Shown here one piece after another: positions 1-6,678 of a stretch of DNA of 13,172 nt. The position numbers and the translations under genes were made by a program. Where the stretch lies: contig CALBZG010000151.1 in the NCBI GenBank assembly GCA_937889655.1, positions 1-13,172 of the forward strand. The letters are read 5' to 3'. The first letter of the stretch is position 1, and every line of letters begins with the position of its first letter. The notes beneath the pieces were generated by a model. That model saw only the letters and a list, made by a program, of their open reading frames with translations. It searched no databases and was not told where the DNA came from. Source of the stretch: an uncultured Clostridia bacterium. GTDB taxonomy: Bacteria; Bacillota; Clostridia; Peptostreptococcales; Anaerovoracaceae.

Positions 1-2
1 AT

Positions 3-1265
3 ATGGATGCAATTGATAATAACATCATTGCGGATAGTAAGACCTCTCTGCACAACATAGCAGATACACTGAATGCAACGATCATTGCCGGCAACCAAGA
101 GAATTTCAACACCACCGGAAGGGTTCTCGTCCTCTCCGCAGAATACTCCCAGCTGGATTCCTATATTGAAAAGGGTGATATCATCATAACCGGCAATCGA
201 ATGGATAATATTGAAAAATCCATGGAATTGGGCGCCAACTGCATCATATTGACTTGCTGCAATATGGTGGATGGATTCATTATCGAAGAGGCTAAAAAAT
301 ACAATTGCATTCTGATGTCTACACAGTCCGACACCTTTACCATCGCCCGGCTGATCAACCAGAGCATCCCCGTCGGGTACGTGATGACATCAAACGGCAT
401 CATAACCTTTGAAGCCGACGATTATGTCGAAGACATCAAGCAGGTCATGATGAACTCAAGATTCCGAAGCTATCCTGTAGTCGACAGCGGCATGAGGGTC
501 GTGGGATTCATTTCCCGTTACCATATCATCGGTCAAAATAAGAAACAAGTCATATTAGTTGACCACAATGAAATGAGCCAGACTGTCGACGGCATTGAAG
601 AGGCGGAAATACTGGAAATCATCGACCATCACCGTATCGGAGATATCAGAACAGAGAAGCCGATCCTCTTTAAGAACGATCCGGTAGGCTGCACCTCCAC
701 CATCGTGGCCAATTCCTACTTTGAATCGGGGATCGTCCCATCCAGAAAAATGTCCGGCCTCATGTGTGCGGCGATCATTTCTGATACGCTGAAATTCAAG
801 TCTCCCACTTGCACCTATCTCGATCAGATCACGGCGGAAAAGCTCGCCTCAACAGCCGGTATAGATATCGACGCTTTTGCAATGGAAATGTTCAGAGCCG
901 GATCTGCGTTGACAGGGGAAACCCCTATGGAACTGCTGACTAAAGATTTTAAGGAATACACTTTTGGGAAAGGCCGGGTCGGGATCGGTCAAATCACGAC
1001 GATAGATATCAAGAATGTTGATGAAATACAGGATTTGATTTTGGAATCCATGTCTAAATTCTGCTCCGACGGGAATTACGGTTTGATCATGCTTTTGGTA
1101 ACAGACATTATGAATCAGGGTTCCGAGGTGTTTTTTGCAGGGAAACTTAAGGATGTAGTGGGTAAGGCTTTCGGAATGGAAGCAAAGAGGAACAGTGTTT
1201 ATTTGCCGGGCATCGTATCAAGAAAAAAGCAGATCGTACCAACCATCGCAAATGCTTTAGAGTAA
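3..1265 (+). CDS. Manganese-dependent inorganic pyrophosphatase with DRTGG and CBS domains (5' truncated)
   Basis: Family II (DHH/DHHA2) pyrophosphatase, a cytosolic Mn/Co enzyme that hydrolyses PPi to two phosphates. Visible order: a DRTGG-like domain (about residues 12-118 of the 420 visible), a CBS motif (about 120-172, with SRFRSYPVVD and VGFISRYHI), then the catalytic part with DHNE (187-190), DHH (208-210), SDT (260-262), and a DHHA2 domain ending in the substrate-binding SRKKQ (406-410). The N-terminal GHxNPDTDS metal motif and first CBS motif, normal in this roughly 540-residue family, are missing, so the gene begins upstream of the window and the ATG at position 3 is most likely an internal Met. 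In characterised CBS pyrophosphatases, adenine nucleotides bound by the CBS pair tune activity; the same is expected here. The 3' end overlaps the convergent acetyltransferase gene by 9 bases with no terminator between them. Confidence 0.93.
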   Translation: MDAIDNNIIADSKTSLHNIADTLNATIIAGNQENFNTTGRVLVLSAEYSQLDSYIEKGDIIITGNRMDNIEKSMELGANCIILTCCNMVDGFIIEEAKKYNCILMSTQSDTFTIARLINQSIPVGYVMTSNGIITFEADDYVEDIKQVMMNSRFRSYPVVDSGMRVVGFISRYHIIGQNKKQVILVDHNEMSQTVDGIEEAEILEIIDHHRIGDIRTEKPILFKNDPVGCTSTIVANSYFESGIVPSRKMSGLMCAAIISDTLKFKSPTCTYLDQITAEKLASTAGIDIDAFAMEMFRAGSALTGETPMELLTKDFKEYTFGKGRVGIGQITTIDIKNVDEIQDLILESMSKFCSDGNYGLIMLLVTDIMNQGSEVFFAGKLKDVVGKAFGMEAKRNSVYLPGIVSRKKQIVPTIANALE

Positions 1266-1721
1266 AGCTTTTTCCTTTTTATAACGAATCAGCTTCAAGG
1301 CGCTGTTGATTTCTTCAACATCATATTCCACATATCCGAGCTTTTCATAAAAATGCCGGTTTCTCAGATCAGAATCAGGTGTGGCCAGTGTCCACAATCT
1401 GGCATCGGGATGCCGGCTTTCAACTAAAGTAATGGCGATGCTGCCGATGCCGAAATTTTGATATTCCGGAATGACGGATATGCTGTCTATTTCATAATGA
1501 TTCTCGTCAGCTTTGTATATGAATATGGATCCGACCAATTCTTCCCCGGCCAAAATCTTATATATTCTAGCCCATTCCAAGTAAGAAGCAAGATGCTCGT
1601 CTTCAGATTCAAAGGCTGGGCAAAATCCATATTTATCAAAAGATTCTTTAAATGCAAGTTTTTGGATTTTATTGATGGCTGAGAGATCTTCCCGACCCGC
1701 AGCAGAGAGACGGATATTCAT
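1257..1721 (-). CDS. GNAT family N-acetyltransferase
   Basis: Complete 154-residue single-domain GNAT protein, expected to transfer an acetyl group from acetyl-CoA to an unknown amine. The acetyl-CoA pyrophosphate loop is visible as Q-N-F-G-I-G (88-93) after the strand IDSISVIPEY, and the C-terminal FYEKLGY (124-130) is the usual GNAT motif with the possible general-acid Tyr. The substrate cannot be deduced. The start ATG at 1719-1721 is preceded on the minus strand by GAAAGGTG at suitable spacing. The gene is transcribed alone toward the pyrophosphatase gene and away from the unknown operon starting at 1885. Confidence 0.9.
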   Translation of the reverse strand: MNIRLSAAGREDLSAINKIQKLAFKESFDKYGFCPAFESEDEHLASYLEWARIYKILAGEELVGSIFIYKADENHYEIDSISVIPEYQNFGIGSIAITLVESRHPDARLWTLATPDSDLRNRHFYEKLGYVEYDVEEINSALKLIRYKKEKALL

Positions 1722-1764
1722 CGCCGATGCACCTTTCCGTTAAGCATATTTCAATTACATCTAA

Positions 1765-1773
1765 ATTATATCA
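1765..1773 (-). promoter_or_regulatory. Candidate extended -10 promoter for the acetyltransferase gene
   Basis: On the minus strand the sequence TGATATAAT (TGn plus a perfect TATAAT) lies about 45 bases upstream of the acetyltransferase start. No good -35 is seen at 16-18 bases, which is typical of extended -10 promoters. A small palindrome GCATG-A-CATGC lies upstream at 1794-1804. Confidence 0.5.
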
Positions 1774-1832
1774 TTTAACGTCAAACCGTGAAAGCATGAC
1801 ATGCGGGTAAATGGTGTTGCCCCAAAATGCAG

Positions 1833-1861
1833 TGGATAAAATTGTATTGTTAGTGTACAAT
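1833..1861 (+). promoter_or_regulatory. Candidate promoter of the 1885-3176 operon
   Basis: TGGATA (1833-1838, 4/6 to the -35 consensus) and TACAAT (1856-1861, 5/6 to the -10 consensus) are separated by 17 bases. The predicted transcription start falls just before the AGGAGG ribosome binding site, giving a very short leader. Confidence 0.5.
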
Positions 1862-1863
1862 AC
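1844..1863. promoter_or_regulatory. Candidate operator: 7-base inverted repeat over the -10
   Basis: GTATTGT (1844-1850) and ACAATAC (1857-1863) are perfect inverted arms with a 6-base spacer. The right arm covers the predicted -10 element, so a bound dimeric regulator would block RNA polymerase. The regulator is not identifiable in the window. Confidence 0.45.
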
Positions 1864-1884
1864 TGACTTGAGGAGGTGTCAATC

Positions 1885-2529
1885 ATGAGAATATTATTTT
1901 GCAAAGTACCTTGGATGAAGTATTATCAAGGAATAGCAGCCGAAGGAGTTTCGGTTGAAGATATAGCTGCGGATCACAAACATGGATTTGAAACCATGAA
2001 CTTCTTGCCAATATCAGTGATGGATGAAACCGGCAATATGGAAAGTGAACTTCTTCTGGGATATTATGAGACAAAAACGATGGCAGACGGGAAATCGAGC
2101 CAGACGAAGATCCAAAATATCAATGGGTGCAGCCATTTTACCAAAGAAGCTCTGATTGATAATGTGCTGGTGGTTTGGTGCGCCAATAAAAATGGTGGTG
2201 CGACCAATGTTGTGGGCTGGTATAAAGATGCTACTGTATTCAGGAATTATCAGTCCGTACCGATCAACCTGGAAGACGGCACTGTTCAGGAAAAGCTCTA
2301 CAATATCATAGCCTCTGCTGAAGATGTTCTTTTGCTGCCTGAATCGGAGCGGGACAACGGAATCTGGAATGTTCCTCACAAAAATAGCAAAAAAGGTAAT
2401 CCTTTCGGATTCTATCGTTCCAATGTTTGGTATGCAGATGAAACAGAAGCTCGTGAATTTATCAAGGATCTGCTTTACCATATTGAGCATTACAGCGGCA
2501 AAAACGGGATATACAAGGAAGAGGAATAA
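1885..2529 (+). CDS. Unrecognised soluble protein with GWYKDATVFR segment
   Basis: Complete 214-residue protein with no signal peptide or membrane segment, so probably cytosolic. I chose the ATG at 1885 because AGGAGG (1871-1876) is 8 bases upstream; an in-frame GTG at 1876 overlaps that ribosome binding site. Visible features are an opening ILFCKVPWMKYYQGIA, a central hydrophobic strand VLVVWCANK followed by VVGWYKDATVFRNYQ (about 126-140), and a C-terminal NVWYADETEAREFI. These segments remind me of an uncharacterised N-terminal domain found in some HNH-nuclease or TPR-containing proteins, with a beta-strand pattern vaguely like EVE/PUA folds. That resemblance is from memory and unverified. 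No nuclease motif is present here. It is the first gene of a two-gene unit with the membrane protein 14 bases downstream. Confidence 0.75.
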   Translation: MRILFCKVPWMKYYQGIAAEGVSVEDIAADHKHGFETMNFLPISVMDETGNMESELLLGYYETKTMADGKSSQTKIQNINGCSHFTKEALIDNVLVVWCANKNGGATNVVGWYKDATVFRNYQSVPINLEDGTVQEKLYNIIASAEDVLLLPESERDNGIWNVPHKNSKKGNPFGFYRSNVWYADETEAREFIKDLLYHIEHYSGKNGIYKEEE

Positions 2530-2543
2530 AAGGGAGCAGAATT

Positions 2544-3176
2544 TTGAAATTAAAATGCAATGCATACCAAATTGAAATGGGGCGTACAAAAATAAGATTC
2601 AAGGATATAGAAAGGATCTTTTACTCGGAATCCAACGGTAAAACAAGCATTCATGTTTTCAATGCCGGAACCGGCAAACATATAGGCGAAGCCCTTTTCT
2701 CTTCCGAAGAAGGGAAAGATTTCATCTCAGGTTTGTCAGGCTTCTGTAATAGATATAAAATTCCTTTTACCAGGGAAGACGAGCATCGCTATAAGGATTT
2801 CCCGGTTGAAAAATATGAACCCATGCCCCTTGACACTTTTGAACGTCGAAAGAAAATGGTCCAAATGGCAGGCCGGGTCCTGTTATTTATACTATGCTCA
2901 GCTTTAGCGCTGCTGATCGCCCAAACCAAATATATGACCGTAATCGCTGCTTTTGGCGCCGGGATCGTCCTGATGTTTGTTTTGATGAAGCTAACTTCTC
3001 ATAAAGTGCTCAAAGGTATTCTTGGCATCGCCGGGCTTGCGAGCGGTGTCTACGGCTATTCACTGTTCATCAGCATAGCTACTTCCACGGATTTCCCGCC
3101 GATGGCGATGTTTGTCGCAGTCTTCCTTCCACCGGCGTTGGCGCTGTTTTTAATTATCAGGGCATTTATGGATTAA
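2544..3176 (+). CDS. Unrecognised membrane protein with cytosolic N-terminal domain and four TM helices
   Basis: Complete 210-residue protein. The start is TTG at 2544, with AGGGAG (2531-2536) 7 bases upstream; an ATG at 2577 is the alternative but lacks such a site. Residues 1-80 look like a small beta-rich domain followed by a helix (IRFKDIERIFYSE, TSIHVFNAG, then SSEEGKDFISGL), a pattern resembling bacterial PH-like domains. Residues 81-107 form a charged linker. Four hydrophobic helices follow at about 108-127, 130-150, 156-178 and 186-208. No catalytic motif is recognised. It is probably co-transcribed with the preceding gene. It ends 6 bases from the convergent ATPase gene, with no terminator hairpin. 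Confidence 0.75.
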   Translation: MKLKCNAYQIEMGRTKIRFKDIERIFYSESNGKTSIHVFNAGTGKHIGEALFSSEEGKDFISGLSGFCNRYKIPFTREDEHRYKDFPVEKYEPMPLDTFERRKKMVQMAGRVLLFILCSALALLIAQTKYMTVIAAFGAGIVLMFVLMKLTSHKVLKGILGIAGLASGVYGYSLFISIATSTDFPPMAMFVAVFLPPALALFLIIRAFMD

Positions 3177-3182
3177 CTCTGA

Positions 3183-3941
3183 TCATGAGTGTTCAATCGC
3201 TTTACAGTTACAAGGGGCAAGGCCTCTCCACAGCTCATCCGGAGTCAGGTCTTTCGTCAAATAATCCCTGACGATCCGGCCATCCGCCATTTCAATAACA
3301 CGATCCGACTTTTCAGCTATGTGCCTGTCATGGGTCACGATAAGGAAAGATATTCCTATATCTTTGTTGATCTGGCGCAACAATTCATAAACCTGGTCCG
3401 TGGAGTCGGAATCCAGATTGCCGGTAGGCTCATCTGCAAGCACAAGATTGGGTTCATTGATCAGGGCCCTGGCGATTGAAACCCGCTGCTGTTGTCCCCC
3501 GGAAAGATTATTGGCCGGATTATTGATTTTATCTTTAAGCCCCACGATTTCCAGGATTTCCTTAGCCCTGCTTTCCTTTTTACGATCCGCCTTACCGCTC
3601 TCGATCCAGCATGGCATCATAACATTTTCAATAGCCGTAAATTCAGGAAGCAAATAGTGAAATTGAAATATGAAACCTATATTCTTGTTTCTGAAGGCTG
3701 CAAGCTCCCTTTCATTCATCGCGAGATAATCCTGGCTTCGAAACTTCAGGCTTCCGCCGGTTGGCCGGTCCAAAGCACCTATGAGATTTAAAAGAGTGCT
3801 TTTACCGCATCCCGAGGCTCCGATTATGCTTGAAAATTCAGCTTCATATAACGTCAGGCTCACATCGTTGAGCGCTCTCGTCTTGATGACTTCTCCATAT
3901 TCTTTGATCAGATTCGAACAGGAAAGTAAAACATTATCCAT
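3183..3941 (-). CDS. ABC transporter ATP-binding protein, MacB/LolD/YknY type
   Basis: Complete 252-residue nucleotide-binding subunit that would power the adjacent FtsX-type permease. All ABC motifs are intact: Walker A GASGCGKST (41-49), Q-loop Gln93, signature LSGGQQQR (146-153), Walker B LVLADEPTGNLDS (166-178) and switch His204. The LADEPTGNLDS form is typical of the MacB/LolD/FtsE group. The C-terminus extends about 20 residues past the usual end and contains CNC. The start ATG overlaps the permease stop by 8 bases and has GGAGG upstream inside the permease gene, suggesting translational coupling. It is the last gene of the three-gene operon. The substrate is unknown. Confidence 0.93.
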   Translation of the reverse strand: MDNVLLSCSNLIKEYGEVIKTRALNDVSLTLYEAEFSSIIGASGCGKSTLLNLIGALDRPTGGSLKFRSQDYLAMNERELAAFRNKNIGFIFQFHYLLPEFTAIENVMMPCWIESGKADRKKESRAKEILEIVGLKDKINNPANNLSGGQQQRVSIARALINEPNLVLADEPTGNLDSDSTDQVYELLRQINKDIGISFLIVTHDRHIAEKSDRVIEMADGRIVRDYLTKDLTPDELWRGLAPCNCKAIEHS

Positions 3942-5073
3942 TTTTAATGGCCTCCATCGGATTTAGATTGGCGGATCTCCTGGCGGGTATCACCGAAGCC
4001 AGCGTTGCCGCTGCCACCGAGATGCCAGTGATAATCAATATGCTTTCCCACCTGACAACGATCGTAAAAGTTGCTGCTGCGAATGAATTGAATCCGTACA
4101 ACAACAAAATGCCAAGAACACCACCGGCTGCAGCTCCTATGATCCCTAAAATCAGGCCCTGCAAAACGAATATGATGCTGGCGCTTCTGCTGGTGGTCCC
4201 CATGGCTTTCAAAATGCCGATCTCCTTGGTTTTCTGAACAGCCGAAACAGCCAATACGCTGGCTATTCCAAGTGTCACTGCTAGTATGACAAAAAATTGT
4301 ATCGTATAGGATGAACTGCTTTGGCTGGATAGGGCGCTTAGAAGTTGCTTGTTCTGCTCCTGCCACTGGTCGATCCTAACATCCCAAAATTCATTTCTCC
4401 ACTGCCGGGCTATTAAATCAGAGTTGAAAGGATCCTGTATCTGGATCTCGATCGCGCTGATTCCGTTTCCGCTTCTAAATAATTTTTGAGCCCTTTTCAA
4501 TTCAATGAACACCAGGGTCTCATTGACGGATTCATTCTGGAGATCAAATATCCCTCCGATCACAAAAGGCACTGTTTCACCGCTGGGCATGAGGAACTTC
4601 AAAGTATCTCCTACAACGGTATCCAATTCTTCCGCCAGCCCTGTCCCGACGAGAATGCTGTTTCCTTCAACGACAGGATCGCCTTCGATCAGCCTGTCGG
4701 ATATCCCATAGATAATATCTGCAGGCTCTTGCTGAATGCCTTTGATTTGGATGGAAATATTTTTATCTGTTCCGCGTATGAGGGCTGTACCTTGAATGGT
4801 AGGCGAAATTGCCTTTATGTTGTCCTGTTCCCTGGATAGTTGATCGACGATCAAAGTCCAGTTGCCCAAATATTTAGTGTCGTCCGGATCTCGTATCGTA
4901 ATGTGAGAACTATTTCCAATCGTGTTTTCGATCAAATTGTCCTGCAGGCTGGTGATCAGCGCCCCCAGAAAAATTTGGACCGCGACGCCAATGGCAATCC
5001 CACAGATGATCAGTGTCGTTTGTATTTTACCGTTTTTCAGAAATCGAAGTGCCAGTTTCAATTCAAAACTCAT
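3934..5073 (-). CDS. ABC transporter permease, MacB/FtsX (YknZ-like)
   Basis: Complete 379-residue type VII ABC permease. It has the MacB layout: TM1 near 18-41, a large extracytoplasmic MacB_PCD-like domain (about 42-255), then TM2 (257-280), TM3 (299-327) and TM4 (344-363). The family's C-terminal box is seen as PARRSANLNPMEAI (363-376), and the coupling region as KTKEIGILKAMG after TM2. Type VII transporters use ATP for mechanotransmission rather than simple translocation. In Gram-positive bacteria, homologues with an adaptor (YknXYZ of Bacillus subtilis) act in peptide-toxin resistance or export. The gene starts 19 bases after the adaptor gene, behind AAGGGGA. Confidence 0.92.
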   Translation of the reverse strand: MSFELKLALRFLKNGKIQTTLIICGIAIGVAVQIFLGALITSLQDNLIENTIGNSSHITIRDPDDTKYLGNWTLIVDQLSREQDNIKAISPTIQGTALIRGTDKNISIQIKGIQQEPADIIYGISDRLIEGDPVVEGNSILVGTGLAEELDTVVGDTLKFLMPSGETVPFVIGGIFDLQNESVNETLVFIELKRAQKLFRSGNGISAIEIQIQDPFNSDLIARQWRNEFWDVRIDQWQEQNKQLLSALSSQSSSSYTIQFFVILAVTLGIASVLAVSAVQKTKEIGILKAMGTTSRSASIIFVLQGLILGIIGAAAGGVLGILLLYGFNSFAAATFTIVVRWESILIITGISVAAATLASVIPARRSANLNPMEAIKNG

Positions 5074-5092
5074 GACAATAGATCCCCTTTCC

Positions 5093-6316
5093 TTAGGATA
5101 CCGGTTTTCCGCTCAACTTCACGGCATCCCCGTCTTTAATTCCTGAAAAAGGTTTCACAATGATATCGCCATCAGCCAAACCCTTCGTGACCAATACCAG
5201 GGAAGATGGTCCTCTTTGTATTTTTATTTCCTGAAGTTGAACCTTCCCGTTAATGAAAACATAGACCGCCGCGTCTTCTGCAGTTTTGTTTTCGGAACTA
5301 TTCTCTGTCAGGTATACAGAAGGGATGGCTATAGCGTCTTCCATCTGCTTCAATATGATTTCAGTATTAACTGTAAGATCCGAGGCTTGATAAGGGAACT
5401 CATACGGAACGCTTATTTTCAATTCGAAAGTGCCCGTATCTTTATTGATTTTAGGTGTTACTCCCGTAACGAGCCCTTCCATGCCGTTCGCCTTGTCATC
5501 ACCGATAAATATCAGCGCTTTCGTTTTGCCCTTTTTAACGTATGGAAAATACTTCTCATCAATTTCTACGGTAACGAAATAACTTCCGGCTTCGCCGATA
5601 TCTGCCAGCGGATCACCAGGTTGGACATGATCAGCCGATTGGACATAGGCTTTGAGTAGAACTGAATCCCATGGAACTGAAACCAGATAGTCCGATGCCT
5701 CTTTAATAGCGCTGTTGTAGATCGCTTTTGCAGACTGAAGCTGTTCATATGCGGAGACTCGCTGGGCTCCTCCATTAGCCAGGGCTGCGACCTTCAAATT
5801 GGCCGTGTTCCACTGAGCTGCTGCCGTATCATAGGCGGTTTTAGCCTGACTGAGATCATTTTGGGATAACGCCCCTTCATTAAAAAGGACCTGAGCATCC
5901 TGATAAAAATCCAGCGCCTGTTCTTTAACGGAAGTTAATCTGTTCAGTTCTTCTTTAGCGGCGTTGTATTCGTAATTGACGATCTGATTATATCGTGCAT
6001 TGGCGTCCAAATAACTGGCTCTTTTTTGTTCCACCTGAAAAACCTGGTCAGAATCGTCCAGTTTGATTAGTATGGAACCGGCGGAAACAATGTCGCCTTC
6101 GGCGATGACCAGTTCTTTAACAGTGGCGCTTACACCTGCTATCAGTGTGGTCTCTCTGGCCAGTTTGAGTTGCCCCGATTCGACTACTTTTTCTTCATAA
6201 TCCCGGGTTTGGATCTGAATATATTCTGCTTCGTTGTCTGTCTGCCCGCCAATGATAAAAATCAGGCATAAAATCAAGACCAAAGCGGCAGCTGCCGCTA
6301 TTATTTTCTTTTTCAT
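5093..6316 (-). CDS. Efflux adaptor subunit, HlyD/MacA (YknX-like)
   Basis: Complete 407-residue membrane-fusion-type adaptor. It has one N-terminal membrane anchor (about 5-23) with no lipobox, a first lipoyl half (about 45-90), an alpha-helical coiled-coil hairpin (about 92-205), a second lipoyl half (about 211-241 with VQPGDPLADIG), a beta-barrel (about 245-315) and a membrane-proximal domain (about 320-405). In a cell with one membrane it would dock on the extracytoplasmic domain of the permease rather than reach an outer-membrane channel. It is the first gene of the leftward operon. The start ATG has AAGGTGG a few bases upstream. Substrate unknown; peptide or antibiotic efflux is inferred from family context. 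Confidence 0.92.
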   Translation of the reverse strand: MKKKIIAAAAALVLILCLIFIIGGQTDNEAEYIQIQTRDYEEKVVESGQLKLARETTLIAGVSATVKELVIAEGDIVSAGSILIKLDDSDQVFQVEQKRASYLDANARYNQIVNYEYNAAKEELNRLTSVKEQALDFYQDAQVLFNEGALSQNDLSQAKTAYDTAAAQWNTANLKVAALANGGAQRVSAYEQLQSAKAIYNSAIKEASDYLVSVPWDSVLLKAYVQSADHVQPGDPLADIGEAGSYFVTVEIDEKYFPYVKKGKTKALIFIGDDKANGMEGLVTGVTPKINKDTGTFELKISVPYEFPYQASDLTVNTEIILKQMEDAIAIPSVYLTENSSENKTAEDAAVYVFINGKVQLQEIKIQRGPSSLVLVTKGLADGDIIVKPFSGIKDGDAVKLSGKPVS

Positions 6317-6433
6317 ATATCCACCTTGGAATTTTATTTATCAACAGTTCTCTCAAACTATTATTTCAGTATTTCCATTTCGCTCTTCTTTTTGTAATTA
6401 CTACGTCTGTTCCTTGACCAGGAAATCAATTTA

Positions 6434-6453
6434 CGATCTGGACGTCCAGTTCG
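6434..6453. promoter_or_regulatory. 20-base imperfect palindrome, candidate operator of the efflux operon
   Basis: CGATCTGGACGTCCAGTTCG has a perfect 12-base core (CTGGACGTCCAG, 6438-6449) and three further matching pairs on each side after a single mismatch. Length and symmetry fit an operator for a dimeric repressor such as those of the TetR or MarR families, common upstream of efflux genes. No regulator gene is in the window. An RNA hairpin in the leader is also possible. Confidence 0.4.
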
Positions 6454-6551
6454 ACGGATGCCTCCGAAAGAATTACTTACACTTCAAGTCAATCGCTCTC
6501 CTCCTCGCATTTTCCCGATGATAAGAAACAGTTTGAAATATCAATAATATA

Positions 6552-6580
6552 TTAATACTCTTTTGTTACACTATTAACAA
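6552..6580 (-). promoter_or_regulatory. Candidate promoter of the efflux operon
   Basis: On the minus strand TTGTTA (6580-6575) and TATTAA (6557-6552) are 17 bases apart, each 4/6 to consensus. If used, the leader would be about 230 nt and would include the palindrome at 6434-6453. The -35 hexamer is one arm of the TTGTTA-N6-TAACAA inverted repeat. Confidence 0.35.
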
Positions 6581-6595
6581 TGAAACAAAAAATCA

Positions 6596-6624
6596 TGGAC
6601 GAAATTTATGCATCCATATATACT
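6596..6624 (+). promoter_or_regulatory. Candidate promoter of the lipoprotein gene
   Basis: TGGACG (6596-6601, 4/6) and TATACT (6619-6624, 5/6) are 17 bases apart, ending about 55 bases before the start codon. Confidence 0.4.
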
Positions 6625-6678
6625 ATAACCATATTACAGCTGGTATTAATTGTTGAAATTTGAGTGAGGTGTGCGGCT

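Larger units (their letters stand above)
6317..6678. promoter_or_regulatory. Divergent intergenic region between efflux operon and lipoprotein gene
   Basis: These 362 bases hold no convincing gene. They contain a long palindrome (6434-6453), an inverted repeat TTGTTA-N6-TAACAA (6563-6580), a candidate leftward promoter (6552-6580) and a candidate rightward promoter (6596-6624). Two AGGAGG/GGAGG-like motifs on the minus strand (near 6460 and 6500) are not followed by a sensible reading frame. Confidence 0.6.

Noticed and set aside
2014..2589. 191-codon minus-strand reading frame with hydrophobic start
   Set aside because: It lies opposite two genes with clear ribosome binding sites and sensible proteins; its translation is low-complexity hydrophobic with no family pattern.
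3176..3190. Imperfect palindrome ACTCTGATCATGAGT between convergent genes as a terminator
   Set aside because: AT-rich stem with a mismatch and no T-run on either strand; it lies mostly within the ATPase stop region.
6484..6510. Eight-codon minus-strand frame and AGGAGG-like motif in the efflux leader
   Set aside because: The purine-rich motif lies inside the frame, not before it, and no start codon follows at proper spacing; no sign of a leader peptide.
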